Shown here piece by piece: positions 8,346-17,798 of a stretch of DNA of 64,000 bases. The translations under genes and the position numbers were made by a program. This stretch comes from UBA2336 sp964419145 (GTDB lineage Bacteria > Bacteroidota > Bacteroidia > Cytophagales > Cyclobacteriaceae): the NCBI GenBank assembly GCA_964419145.1, contig CAYQOM010000002.1:620001-684000 (forward strand), read 5' to 3'. The notes under the pieces were generated by a model, which made no database searches, was not told the DNA's origin, and was given only the letters and a program-made list of their open reading frames with translations. Every line of letters starts with the position of its first letter. Position 1 is the first letter of the stretch.

Positions 8346-11300
8346 TTAGCGAACCAACGGTAGGAGGTTTATAATTTGTTGCAATTGTTGTGAAGTTGAT
8401 CCGCCATCATTAGCACTTTTTCGGAATTCTTCCTCGGATTTAAGGGTGATGTTCTCAACTTTAGCTTTAGTAAGTGTGCTGTTCAGTTTTTCTAATTTAG
8501 TACCGCTGAATTCCTTAAACTTTTGACGAACTTTATTGATCTCAGCTTCCAAGACATTGATCCGATTAAGTTGTGAAGCCCCGGGACTTCCGGGATAGCT
8601 ATTAACAGCTCCATACAATTCGACAACACGTTCGGTTAAGCGTTCTTCTGTTGCTACATAAAAGTCTCCGCCTTTAAATACAATCTCTGAATTCTGTGCT
8701 TCAATTTCCTTGATGTATGCATCTATTGGTTTGGCTAGCTTTGGACTTTTAGCTTTGGCGGCTTTTGCTTTTTCAATCAGGTCAACCTGTGCATCATACA
8801 TGTAAGCAAGTTCTTCCATAAGTGTGAACAACCGCAAACTTGTTTCCTGTTTCAGTTTTCGATCAGCTTCCGTGTAGGGGGAATCTTCGGGGTAAATCAG
8901 GGTGAATGAAGTGTTAAACTCTTCTTTGCCTTTAATCACTTTTACAGGATAAGTGCCTGCCGGTAATGCAGGACCAAATAGTGAACCACCTATTGATTCA
9001 CGCGTCTCAGAGGGTGGCACTCGTGGTCTGTCATAGCTGGTGGTCATTTGTACTACATTTATGCCGGCACTTTTTCCAGCCGGTAATTCGCGTACCAGCT
9101 TTCCCTGTTGATCGTACACTTCGATACTCATCTTTCCGAATGTGTGACGTTTGTTCATGTAGTACACAATCTTGGCTTGTGTGTTTGGATTCTCACCATA
9201 GAACTTGTCATCTCCGGGCGATGGATTTCTTCCGGCAGCGCCACCATCCGACAAGACAGTTGGTGCAATGGAAAAGAAGTGAATGGTTTTTGCCAGTACC
9301 TCATCGGTTAGCTGGCGTAAAGGAGTGATCTTGTCAATAATGTAGATGCCCCGGCCATGTGTAGCAATTACCAAGTCGTGATCGCGAGGGTGTATAACCA
9401 AATCATGAACGGGCACTCTCGGCATGTTGTTTTCAAAGCGAGTCCAGTTTTTACCGCCATTTATTGAGATATACAAACCAAATTCAGTTCCGGCAAAAAG
9501 CAGGTTGGAATTTACAAGGTCTTCCCTGATCACATAAACGTGCCCTTCAAGTTCAGGTGTTACCAATGAAGTCCAGGTTTTTCCAAAATCAGTTGTTTTA
9601 TAGATGTAGGACTTTTTATCACCATTGCGATGATTGTCAAATGTTACATATGCCGTTCCTTTGTTAAAATGACCAGGCTCAATATAGGAACACCAGTTTC
9701 CAGCAGGGAGACCAGTAATAGTGTTTGTTACATTTGACCAGGTTTTACCTTGGTCTTGAGTCACCTGTACATAGCCATCATCAGTCCCTGCCCAAATCAG
9801 GTTCTCATCCAATGGCGATTCAGCCACAGCATAAATGGTGGCGTTATTTTCAGCTGTTGAGTTGTCTATTGAAACACCACCTGAACTGTTTTGTCTTTGT
9901 CTTTTTGGATCATTGGTGGTGAGATCGGGAGAAATTTTCTTCCAGGTATCCCCCCGGTCATCAGACATAAACAGAAACTGCGCACCAACGTAAATACGAT
10001 CTGCTTTGGATGGACTTTGCACAAGTGGTGCATTCCAGTTGAAGCGGAATTTTGGATCGCCAGTTTGTGGCTGGGGCTTGATATTTTTTGATACACCTGC
10101 TTTTTTATTGAACCTAACTGAATTTCCTCCCTGACTTGCTGCATAGATGACGTCCGGATCGGTTGGATGACGATGCGAGTAGAATCCGTCACCATAATTC
10201 GAAAGCTTCCATTCATGATTGGTAATGCCCCCAGGCATTTGTGAAGGGCCATACCATGATCCATTATCTTGTAGACCACCATATACATTGTACGGCTTTT
10301 CATTATCAACGGTCACGTGATAGAATTGGCTTACTGGAATATTTTCCCACATACGAAATGAATATCCCTGGTCGAACGACTCGTAAACACCTCCATCGGT
10401 ACCCAACAATAAATGATTCGGGTTACGAGGATCAATCCATGCTGCGTGGAGGTCGGCATGTGGGCTGCCCATTTGCCTGAACTTAATTCCACCATCGGTA
10501 GAAATGATAGGAATGTAGGCGCACTTTACCAGGTTGTTTTCATTTTTTGGATCTACCGTTATGCGAGAGAAATAGAACGGACGGACTGTATTGCTGAAGT
10601 CACTGTTTACTTTACTCCAGTTTGCGCCCGCATCTGTTGATTTGTATAGACCTTTGTTTGAATTTCCTTCTGCTTCAATACTGGCATACAATACTTTTGG
10701 ATTGGAAGGGGCTACAGCAATTCCAATTCTTCCAAGCTTAGTGGTTGGCAATCCGTTGTGGATTTTATTCCACGATTTACCACCATCGGTACTTTTATAT
10801 AATCCACTAGTGCCGGTAAATCCTGAATCAAAGAAATCAGGGGAGCGTCTGTGGCTCCACATGGCAGCATATAGTATTTCCGGATTTTCCGGGTCAATAT
10901 CCATATCTGCACAGCCTGTATTTTCATCGATGTAGAGAACTTTAGTCCAGGTTTTACCCCCATCCGTTGTTTTAAAAACACCGCGTTCCTGATTGGATCC
11001 CCAAAGATGTCCTTGAACACCAACATAAACCGTATTGCCATCTTTCGGGTGAACCAAAATATCACTGATGTGCTCTGAATCCGCAAGTCCAACAAGTTCC
11101 CAGGAAGTACCGCCATTTATTGACTTGTACAAACCGGTTCCTACTCCAACGCTGTTGCGTACCCATGATTCACCGGTACCAGCCCAAATAATTTCAGGAT
11201 TGCTTTGGTCGATGGTGATTTTACCAATTGATTGTGCGTAATCATTGAAAATCGGACGGAAAGTTGTTCCGCCACTAACCGATTTCCAGAGACCACCACC

Positions 11301-11492
11301 GGCAGTTCCTACGTAAATAGTTTCCGGTTTTGAAAGCACAACATCTATGTCGGTAATTCGACCGCTCATGACGGCCGGGCCGATACTGCGTGCCCGTAAG
11401 CCAGCCAGCAAAGTTTTGCCGGATAGTTCTGTTTGCGACCATACCTGGATGGTCAACGCAAAGGCAATTAATGTAACAACTACTTTTTTCAT
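8346..11492 (-). CDS. secreted VPS10/sortilin-like beta-propeller protein
   Basis: 1048 residues with a Sec signal peptide (MKKVVVTLIAFALTIQVWSQ). From about residue 30 to 720 there are repeated BNR/Asp-box units of the form S-x-D-G-G-x-T-W (STDGGKSWNKI, TTDGGKTWTKV, SINGGKNWTRF, TTDFGKTWTSL), the signature of sortilin/VPS10-type and exo-sialidase-like propellers. 'THGRGIYIIDKI' closes the propeller. The C-terminal third holds an Ig-like stretch (LPAGTYPVKVIKGKEEF) and then helices. There is no obvious catalytic pattern of a glycoside hydrolase, so a binding or scaffolding role outside the cell is more likely. It is monocistronic or follows the LolA-like gene beyond a terminator. Confidence 0.85.
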   Translation of the reverse strand: MKKVVVTLIAFALTIQVWSQTELSGKTLLAGLRARSIGPAVMSGRITDIDVVLSKPETIYVGTAGGGLWKSVSGGTTFRPIFNDYAQSIGKITIDQSNPEIIWAGTGESWVRNSVGVGTGLYKSINGGTSWELVGLADSEHISDILVHPKDGNTVYVGVQGHLWGSNQERGVFKTTDGGKTWTKVLYIDENTGCADMDIDPENPEILYAAMWSHRRSPDFFDSGFTGTSGLYKSTDGGKSWNKIHNGLPTTKLGRIGIAVAPSNPKVLYASIEAEGNSNKGLYKSTDAGANWSKVNSDFSNTVRPFYFSRITVDPKNENNLVKCAYIPIISTDGGIKFRQMGSPHADLHAAWIDPRNPNHLLLGTDGGVYESFDQGYSFRMWENIPVSQFYHVTVDNEKPYNVYGGLQDNGSWYGPSQMPGGITNHEWKLSNYGDGFYSHRHPTDPDVIYAASQGGNSVRFNKKAGVSKNIKPQPQTGDPKFRFNWNAPLVQSPSKADRIYVGAQFLFMSDDRGDTWKKISPDLTTNDPKRQRQNSSGGVSIDNSTAENNATIYAVAESPLDENLIWAGTDDGYVQVTQDQGKTWSNVTNTITGLPAGNWCSYIEPGHFNKGTAYVTFDNHRNGDKKSYIYKTTDFGKTWTSLVTPELEGHVYVIREDLVNSNLLFAGTEFGLYISINGGKNWTRFENNMPRVPVHDLVIHPRDHDLVIATHGRGIYIIDKITPLRQLTDEVLAKTIHFFSIAPTVLSDGGAAGRNPSPGDDKFYGENPNTQAKIVYYMNKRHTFGKMSIEVYDQQGKLVRELPAGKSAGINVVQMTTSYDRPRVPPSETRESIGGSLFGPALPAGTYPVKVIKGKEEFNTSFTLIYPEDSPYTEADRKLKQETSLRLFTLMEELAYMYDAQVDLIEKAKAAKAKSPKLAKPIDAYIKEIEAQNSEIVFKGGDFYVATEERLTERVVELYGAVNSYPGSPGASQLNRINVLEAEINKVRQKFKEFSGTKLEKLNSTLTKAKVENITLKSEEEFRKSANDGGSTSQQLQQIINLLPLVR

Positions 11493-11509
11493 GAATTTGG
11501 TGGTTAAAA

Positions 11510-11535
11510 AAAAGACTACACGAGGGTAGTCTTTT
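11510..11535 (-). terminator. hairpin terminator or attenuator
   Basis: Perfect 10-bp stem (AAAAGACTAC with GTAGTCTTTT) and a 6-nt loop. On the minus strand the stem is followed by further T residues. It follows the LolA-like gene (ends 11556) and precedes the propeller gene (starts 11492), so it separates the two transcription units. Confidence 0.75.
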
Positions 11536-11555
11536 AAGGTTTGCTTATGGATTGC

Positions 11556-12290
11556 TTATTTCTTGGGAAAGGCAAAGATGCTATCGTCAACCTGTTCGTT
11601 CAGGCTTACATTTTTAAGTGTCATTTTCATCAGCGATTGACCATTCATCTTCGTTTCAGTCGAGAATGGAATCATTAATCCATTCACTTCCTGGTAGTCG
11701 CTCATAAATGTATTGCTTTCAGCTCCTTTATTGGGGCCTGAACGGGCATAAGCCACCACCATAATTGGGACAAAGTTTTCGGCATCGAAGTAGTGAATTT
11801 CGGTAACGTCTTCTTTGTCATTGTTTTTGTTTTTGATGATCTGAACCTTATGGCATTTCACACCATCAATTTCTTCCTGACCCAACAAGGTAACTTCATG
11901 TCCTTTGGATTTGTAGTCGATGAATTCATCTTCAAACTTCCTGTCCGTCATTTCTTTGGCTTCTTCGCCTGTTAATTTTACAGGTTCGGTTCCGCTGGCA
12001 AAAGGATTGATCATCCAGGCGTCCTTTCCATCATAAGCCTGCACGATTTCCATACCCTGAACCTTAATTTGCATACGTTGCAGATCCGGCCTTTTGGTTA
12101 CCATGTTAAAGTCCAGGTCCATACCCTGCATGCTCATGGAGCCTTCAATTTTCATACTTTGCAGAGCTTTCCAATTAGAAATACCACCAATGTTTTCAAA
12201 ATACTTGGTGAGTATATCATCTACACTTTGGGCGCTGGCACCGGTCGCCAGGATTGCAAACATGAATACGCTTAGTAATTTAATTTTCAT
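11556..12290 (-). CDS. LolA/LppX-like periplasmic lipoprotein-sorting-type protein
   Basis: 244 residues from the ATG at 12288-12290, which begins a clear signal peptide (MKIKLLSVFMFAILATGASAQ); the 20 upstream open codons are not signal-like. The mature part starts with 'SVDDILTKYFENIGG' and shows alternating strands (MKIEGSMSMQGMDLDFNM; IHYFDAENFVPIMVV; MIPFSTETKMNGQ), the pattern of the half-barrel LolA fold. Classical LolA ferries lipoproteins to the outer membrane, but this 'outer membrane lipoprotein-sorting-like' family is widespread in the phylum, and its cargo is often unknown. A hairpin terminator follows. Confidence 0.75.
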   Translation of the reverse strand: MKIKLLSVFMFAILATGASAQSVDDILTKYFENIGGISNWKALQSMKIEGSMSMQGMDLDFNMVTKRPDLQRMQIKVQGMEIVQAYDGKDAWMINPFASGTEPVKLTGEEAKEMTDRKFEDEFIDYKSKGHEVTLLGQEEIDGVKCHKVQIIKNKNNDKEDVTEIHYFDAENFVPIMVVAYARSGPNKGAESNTFMSDYQEVNGLMIPFSTETKMNGQSLMKMTLKNVSLNEQVDDSIFAFPKK

Positions 12291-12457
12291 AGTATTTGGG
12301 TTGTTTTGGTCGATTAGTCGGGGTTGCTGCCTTGCTATTACACAACACAAAAAAATTAATACCGTTAAATCCTCAAGATAAATAAAATCGCTAAAATCTG
12401 TATTTTAATAGCTATTTTTAGCCAAAACCACGCACGCCATATCTCGTACCCCGCGCC

Positions 12458-15400
12458 ATGAGTGAAGAACTTCTGAAAGCCGTTATCCAACTCTTTGCCA
12501 TTGTTGCCCGCGAACGCATTACCGATGATGAGCGTAATAATATCAAGGAATTTCTGGGGCTGCACCTGAATCGGGAAGCTATAAAATACTACCTCGACCT
12601 GTTTGATGAACTGGCGAAGGGAGGCCAGGGCGCCATCCAGGAATACACTACCGTTGATGCGGAGACTGCCCAGTTTCTTGATGAATGGGCGAAGATCATG
12701 CAGATCAGCAAGCAGGTAAACCAGGCGCTTACCATGCAGCAAAAACTGGTACTGATCATTAAAATAATTGAACTTGTATTTTCTGATGGAGAAATATCTG
12801 AGCGTCAGGAGAATCTGATCTATTACATCGGTCAGGCCTTAAAAGTACCTCGCCACGACATCAATGAACTTAAGAGCTTTGTCACCGGTCAGGATATTGA
12901 TGAACTTGCATCGGAGAATATTTTGATCATTGATGAAGGGTATGATGAGAATCCATATCCAGGTCCGCGCATTGTGGAAAAGAACCTGACGGGTTTGATT
13001 GCCATTTTACGACTGGACGATTCCTATTTCATCAAGTACCTGGGTATTTCAGTTGTTTACCTGAACAGCATCCACCTGAAAAGCCGTAAGATTGATGTGT
13101 TCCCTACCGGCAGTACCATACGCGGTGATAAGATTGAACCAATTTATTACAGCGACATTATCGGGAAGTTTCTGGCCGGATCGGATCATCAGAAGCTAAC
13201 CTTTACAGCCGATCATATTTTTTATCACTTCAAATCGGGCAAGGCCGGTTTGCAGAATATAAACATTGCCGAAAAGGGAGGGAAGCTGATCGGCATTATG
13301 GGCGCCAGTGGTTCGGGTAAATCAACCTTGCTCAACGTGTTGAATGGCGCTGAAAAACCTTCCAGTGGCAGGGTGCAGGTTAACGGCATCGATATTCATG
13401 AAAAACCCGAGGAAGTTCAAGGCATAGTGGGGTACATTCCTCAGGATGATTTGTTAATGGAAGACCTGACGGTTTTTGAGAACTTGTACTATGCAGCCCG
13501 ATTATGTTTTGGCCAACTGCCAAAGGAAGAATGCGCTGAACGGGTTGAAAAGTTATTGGTGCAACTTGGGTTGGCTGAAATCAGAAACCTGAAAGTAGGA
13601 TCACCACTTCAGAAAACGATCAGTGGCGGGCAACGCAAGCGGCTCAATATTGGTTTAGAACTTTTGCGGGAGCCGACTATTTTATTTGTCGATGAGCCAA
13701 CATCCGGTTTATCCTCACGCGACAGCGAGAATATTATGGACTTGCTAAAAGAATTATCGCTGCGGGGTAAAATGATTTTTGTGGTCATTCATCAACCTTC
13801 ATCAGACATTTTTAAAATGTTTGATACATTATTGATTCTGGATGTTGGTGGTTTTCAGATTTACTACGGCAACCCGGTAGAATCGGTCGTGTATTTCCGC
13901 GACATCATCAATGCGGCAAATAAATCGCAAGGTGCGTGTCCCGAATGCGGTAACATTAATCCTGAACAGGTTTTCAATATTATTGAAACGAAAGTTGTAA
14001 ATGAATACGGCCGCCTTACCCATACGCGAAAAATTTCGGCTGGTCAATGGTATCAGTATTTCAAGCAACGGTTAAAAGTACCCAAGGTTGAACACCTGAG
14101 AGAACCACTGCCGGTAGCGCAGCATATTGCTAACCGTCTGCAACAGACAAAAATTTTTACCATTCGCGATTCACTAGCCAAACTGGCCAATAAGCAATAC
14201 CTGACGATAAATTTGTTAGAAGCTCCGGTGTTGGCCTTTTTCATTGCGTTTATGGTTAAATACTACAATGTATTGTCGCGCGAAAATGCATCGTATACAT
14301 TTTATGATAATCAAAACATACCCGTTTTCTTTTTTATGAGCGTGGTAGTGGCGTTGTTTTTCGGGCTAACCGTAAGCGCTGAAGAGATATTTAAGGACCG
14401 GAAAATTCTAAAGCGGGAGCAATTTCTTCATCTGAGCCGAACCAGTTATTTATTTTCGAAAGTTGCCGTATTGTTCAGCATCTCCGCTATTCAAACACTA
14501 CTGTTTATCATTGTCGGACATTTGATTTTGGAGATTCCGCTTACTGAATTTCGGTATTGGTTTATTTTATTTTCAATCGCCTGTTTTGCCAACGTATTGG
14601 GCTTAAACATTTCCGCCTCCTTTAACAGTGCCGTTACCATTTATATCCTTATTCCAATTTTGATTATACCACAATTGTTGTTAAGTGGCGTAGTGATTGA
14701 GTTTGATAAATTCAATCCACGCGTAACCAAACCCATTGGTGTACCGCTAATGGGCAACATCATGGCTTCCCGGTGGGCGTTTGAAGCTTATATGGTTACA
14801 CAATATCGGGATAACCCATTTGAACAACAGTTCTACGAAATTGATAAGACATTATCGCAAGCCGAATTTAAGCGTGTGTTTTTGATTCCAGAGTTGGAGT
14901 CGAAGCTTTCCTACTGCATCAACAACAGGAGTCAATGGCGAAACCCGAATGCGGTTGAATTGCAGGCGGCCCTTACGGTGCTGCAGAATGAAATTCGAAA
15001 TGAGTTATTGGTGGCGGGTAGTGAAAATTATAAAGATGTCGAAAACCTCGCCATCGGCAAGTTTGATTCAACAGTATATGAAAATACTTCCAGGTTTCTC
15101 GGCACCATGAAACAGTTGTACCTTCTTCGGCACAACCGGGCAATGGATGAGCGGGAGCGATTGGTGGATTACATGACCTCATCGCCCGCTAAAATGTCAC
15201 AATACGAAAAAATGCGAAATACCTATCAGAACAAAGCGGTGGCTGATGCGGTACGGAACCTGAATACCATTAACCGAATTGTTGAATATGATGGTCAACT
15301 GATTCAACGGATTTATCCGATTTATCAGGATGAGCACAAACCCAGGTATTGGTTAGACTTTTCTGCCAATCTGTATCAACCCACCAAGCATTTTGCCGGG

Positions 15401-15544
15401 ATGGTTATCGATACACTTTATTTTAATGTGGCGGTAATCTGGAGCATGACGTTGGTGCTGTACATTACGTTGTATTTTGATTTGCTGAGAAAAATCATGT
15501 CGATGATTGAAAACAGGCGGTACAGAAAGATTGACCGTACCTAA
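12458..15544 (+). CDS. ABCG-type ABC transporter fused to N-terminal TerB-like domain
   Basis: 1028 residues in one chain. Residues 1-150 are two helical segments that resemble a TerB (tellurite-resistance-like) domain ('LVLIIKIIELVFSDGEISER'). A middle region of unassigned fold follows (about 165-255). The ATPase domain has Walker A GASGSGKST near residue 282, signature ISGGQRKRL, and Walker B LFVDEPTSGL, with the helical insertions of the ABCG/White class. CPECGN near residue 494 may bind a metal. The permease has helices near 585-610, 625-645, 670-760 and one near the C-terminus (~990-1010) after a long extracytoplasmic insert. The substrate is unknown. ABCG proteins often move lipids or drugs. 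Confidence 0.88.
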   Translation: MSEELLKAVIQLFAIVARERITDDERNNIKEFLGLHLNREAIKYYLDLFDELAKGGQGAIQEYTTVDAETAQFLDEWAKIMQISKQVNQALTMQQKLVLIIKIIELVFSDGEISERQENLIYYIGQALKVPRHDINELKSFVTGQDIDELASENILIIDEGYDENPYPGPRIVEKNLTGLIAILRLDDSYFIKYLGISVVYLNSIHLKSRKIDVFPTGSTIRGDKIEPIYYSDIIGKFLAGSDHQKLTFTADHIFYHFKSGKAGLQNINIAEKGGKLIGIMGASGSGKSTLLNVLNGAEKPSSGRVQVNGIDIHEKPEEVQGIVGYIPQDDLLMEDLTVFENLYYAARLCFGQLPKEECAERVEKLLVQLGLAEIRNLKVGSPLQKTISGGQRKRLNIGLELLREPTILFVDEPTSGLSSRDSENIMDLLKELSLRGKMIFVVIHQPSSDIFKMFDTLLILDVGGFQIYYGNPVESVVYFRDIINAANKSQGACPECGNINPEQVFNIIETKVVNEYGRLTHTRKISAGQWYQYFKQRLKVPKVEHLREPLPVAQHIANRLQQTKIFTIRDSLAKLANKQYLTINLLEAPVLAFFIAFMVKYYNVLSRENASYTFYDNQNIPVFFFMSVVVALFFGLTVSAEEIFKDRKILKREQFLHLSRTSYLFSKVAVLFSISAIQTLLFIIVGHLILEIPLTEFRYWFILFSIACFANVLGLNISASFNSAVTIYILIPILIIPQLLLSGVVIEFDKFNPRVTKPIGVPLMGNIMASRWAFEAYMVTQYRDNPFEQQFYEIDKTLSQAEFKRVFLIPELESKLSYCINNRSQWRNPNAVELQAALTVLQNEIRNELLVAGSENYKDVENLAIGKFDSTVYENTSRFLGTMKQLYLLRHNRAMDERERLVDYMTSSPAKMSQYEKMRNTYQNKAVADAVRNLNTINRIVEYDGQLIQRIYPIYQDEHKPRYWLDFSANLYQPTKHFAGMVIDTLYFNVAVIWSMTLVLYITLYFDLLRKIMSMIENRRYRKIDRT

Positions 15545-15559
15545 AATTTCCTATTTTTG
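15531..15559 (+). promoter_or_regulatory. Bacteroidota-type promoter (TTG-N18-TATTTTTG)
   Basis: TTG at 15531-15533 and TATTTTTG at 15552-15559 separated by 18 bp, matching the -33/-7 pattern. It lies across the 3' end of the ABC transporter gene and drives the lipoprotein gene, whose ATG is 25 bp beyond the -7 box. It also shows that the more upstream in-frame TTG at 15557 is not the real start. Confidence 0.7.
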
Positions 15560-15583
15560 CGCCACGTAAAACCCAATTCGACT

Positions 15584-16051
15584 ATGAAAAAAGATTTCGT
15601 TAAGTATTTCTCACTGGTTCTTTTTGCTTTTTTATTAGCATGTACGCCTAAGCAGGAGCAGGCAGAAACCGAAACTGAGGTTGCTGCAACTGAAGAGGAC
15701 GCGGAATGGCCATTGATGGATGAGTTTCACATGGTAATGGCAGAGAGCTTCCATCCATTTAAGGATTCAGCCAATATTGATCCGGCTATTGCCAACGCTG
15801 CCGAGATGGCTTCTTTGGCTGAAACATGGGCTGGCGCTGAACTTCCTGGAAAAGTTAATAACGATCAGGTAAAGGCTGATCTGCAAACCTTGAAAACAGA
15901 GACTGCGGCTTTTGCAGAAGTAGTTAAAGGTGGTGATGTGGCAGCAATTGGTGCATCATTAACCAACTTGCACGATATTTTCCACAGACTTCAGGATGCC
16001 TGGTATAAAGGTGCCGAAGGTGGAGATGATCATGGTGATCATAAACACTAA
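15584..16051 (+). CDS. His-tailed lipoprotein of unknown function
   Basis: 155 residues from the ATG at 15584 (MKKDFVKYFSLVLFAFLLAC). The lipobox LLAC places the lipidated Cys near residue 20. The mature protein is Glu/Ala/Thr-rich, then mainly helical ('FAEVVKGGDVAAIGASLTNL'), and ends in an HGDHKH-type tail. The motif FHMVMAESFHPF upstream and LHDIFHRLQDAW near the end carry several His residues and give a four-helix cytochrome b562/c'-like or metal-binding look, without a CxxCH heme site. Metal buffering in the periplasm is a reasonable guess. A dedicated promoter and terminator make it a single-gene unit. Confidence 0.75.
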   Translation: MKKDFVKYFSLVLFAFLLACTPKQEQAETETEVAATEEDAEWPLMDEFHMVMAESFHPFKDSANIDPAIANAAEMASLAETWAGAELPGKVNNDQVKADLQTLKTETAAFAEVVKGGDVAAIGASLTNLHDIFHRLQDAWYKGAEGGDDHGDHKH

Positions 16052-16073
16052 AATTTCAAACGTCTAGTGATGA

Positions 16074-16112
16074 AGCATCATTCAGAACTATCTGGATGGT
16101 GCTTTGTTTTTT
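16074..16112 (+). terminator. rho-independent terminator
   Basis: Stem AGCATCATTCAG with CTGGATGGTGCT (12 bp with two G-U pairs), 6-nt loop, then TTGTTTTTT. It ends the lipoprotein transcript 22 bp after the stop. It covers the possible upstream start at 16096 of the next gene, which supports the start at 16120. Confidence 0.8.
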
Positions 16113-16119
16113 AAGCGCT

Positions 16120-17022
16120 ATGCTAAAAATTGCCTGGGCACCGAATTACGTGTTACCGCTTCCTCCCAGTCATCGTTTTCCGATGAGTAAGTACGAAGTG
16201 TTGCCCCAGCAATTGTTGCATGAAGGTACGGTGAGTGTTGATAGTTTCTTTGCACCGAGCCCAGCAACAGAATCACTAATTATCCGAACGCATGAGGAAA
16301 CCTATTGGAAGCGCCTTCAGACACGTCAACTTTCTCCACAAGAAATCAGGCGTACCGGATTTCCCTTAACGCAAGCGTTGGTTGATCGTGAGGTGATTAT
16401 CATGCAAGGTACCGTTCAGTGTACCCAGTATGCCTTGCAGTATGGTGTATCGATGAATATTGCTGGTGGAACGCATCACGCCTTTACCAATCGGGGAGAA
16501 GGGTTTTGTTTGCTGAACGATATTGCCATAGCCGCCAATTATTTGCTGGATCAACGACTAGTGAAACAAATTTTGGTAGTCGATCTGGATGTTCATCAGG
16601 GAAACGGAACGGCACAAATTTTTAGAAATGAACCCCGGGTTTTTACATTTAGTATGCATGGCGCGAATAATTATCCGTTGCATAAGGAGCATTCTGATCT
16701 GGATATTGGTTTACCCGATGGTACGAATGATTCATTTTACCTGAAAACGTTGGATGTCAACCTTAAAAATTTATTGGACACCGTTCAACCCGATTTCATT
16801 TTCTTTCAATCGGGTGTGGATATTCTGGATACTGATAAATTGGGTAAGCTATCAGTAACAAGAGAAGGATGTAAGCAACGTGACCGCATTGTATTGGAAG
16901 CTGCGAAACAAAATAGGATTCCACTAGTAGCCAGCATGGGTGGCGGTTATTCTGAGAATTTTCGTGACATTATTGAAGCGCACGCCAATACATACCGGTT
17001 AGCACAAGAAATATTTTTTTAA
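16120..17022 (+). CDS. histone deacetylase-family amidohydrolase
   Basis: 300 residues starting MLKIAWAPNYVLPLPPSHRF. It carries the zinc deacetylase motifs of the HDAC/AcuC/APAH superfamily: GGTHHAF (paired His), 'VVDLDVHQGNGTAQIF' (zinc ligands Asp and His), HGANNYPLHKE, and GVDILDTDKLG (third zinc ligand Asp). The overall pattern is closest to the HDAC11-like class IV group. Likely substrates in bacteria are acetylated polyamines, small amides or acetyl-lysine proteins. A cytoplasmic enzyme, with no signal peptide. The DUF4184 gene starts 2 bp after the stop, so the two are co-transcribed. Confidence 0.9.
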   Translation: MLKIAWAPNYVLPLPPSHRFPMSKYEVLPQQLLHEGTVSVDSFFAPSPATESLIIRTHEETYWKRLQTRQLSPQEIRRTGFPLTQALVDREVIIMQGTVQCTQYALQYGVSMNIAGGTHHAFTNRGEGFCLLNDIAIAANYLLDQRLVKQILVVDLDVHQGNGTAQIFRNEPRVFTFSMHGANNYPLHKEHSDLDIGLPDGTNDSFYLKTLDVNLKNLLDTVQPDFIFFQSGVDILDTDKLGKLSVTREGCKQRDRIVLEAAKQNRIPLVASMGGGYSENFRDIIEAHANTYRLAQEIFF

Positions 17023-17024
17023 CG

Positions 17025-17762
17025 ATGCCCTTTACCTTTTCTCATCCGGCTATTGTTCTCCCGTTTGCCAAAATCCGGTCGGCTTATGTTTCTATGTCGT
17101 GCCTGGTGGTGGGCAGTATGACGCCAGACTTCCAGTATTTTCTGCAGATGAAGTTGAAAGGAAGAATTATGCATACGTGGCATGGTGCTTTTTTGGTGGG
17201 TTTGCCGGTAGCCATTTTTCTGGTGTTTGTTTTTCATCTTGTAGTGAAACGACCACTGATCAATAATTTGCCAATGTATTTTCAAAGTCGTTTGCGCGAT
17301 TTACATGATGTTGATTTTCTGAAAACCTTTCAGAAGAACTTTTTCGCCTACCTGATCTGTTTGCAAATCGGGGTGTTGTCGCATGTATTCTGGGACAGTT
17401 TCACGCATGCCAACACCTATTTTGTTGAGCACATGGAATTTCTTTCGTGGAAAATTGAGCACGAAGCTTTTTCTGACAGGCCACTCTTCAGGTATCTGCA
17501 ACACATTAGTACGCTGGTTGGTGCTATTCTTATTGCCTGGTTTTTTCATCTCCTGCCAAAGCGAACTGATAATCTGGGTCCTGTGTCTTATAAGTATTGG
17601 TTGGTGATGACCGGATCGATGACGCTTGCATTTGTCATAAGGTGGTCGTTCGGATTTCGTTTCTTCGGAGATGGCGTTGTAGCCGCAATCAGCAGCCTAT
17701 TCATCGGATTTATCGTGGCAGGGTTAGTCTTTCATTCACCCCAAAAACGTTTCATAGCTTAA
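17025..17762 (+). CDS. DUF4184 family membrane protein
   Basis: 245 residues starting MPFTFSHPAIVLPFAK with 'VVGSMTPDFQYF' just after, the conserved His/Asp-containing opening of DUF4184. Later HVFWDSFTHANTYF gives a second His/Asp pair. About six membrane helices. The layout (His near the N-terminus, PD and HxxxD in membrane segments) is reminiscent of the YdjM/DUF457 membrane hydrolases such as the one at 37181, but the activity is unknown. It follows the deacetylase gene by 2 bp, and the MHS transporter begins 36 bp later. Confidence 0.85.
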   Translation: MPFTFSHPAIVLPFAKIRSAYVSMSCLVVGSMTPDFQYFLQMKLKGRIMHTWHGAFLVGLPVAIFLVFVFHLVVKRPLINNLPMYFQSRLRDLHDVDFLKTFQKNFFAYLICLQIGVLSHVFWDSFTHANTYFVEHMEFLSWKIEHEAFSDRPLFRYLQHISTLVGAILIAWFFHLLPKRTDNLGPVSYKYWLVMTGSMTLAFVIRWSFGFRFFGDGVVAAISSLFIGFIVAGLVFHSPQKRFIA

Positions 17763-17798
17763 CTTTTTCAATTACTTTGCTGTAAATACACCTCGCAG

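Noticed and set aside
16096..16119. Upstream start of the deacetylase gene
   Set aside because: It would begin inside the terminator hairpin of the previous gene; the family-like start is at 16120.
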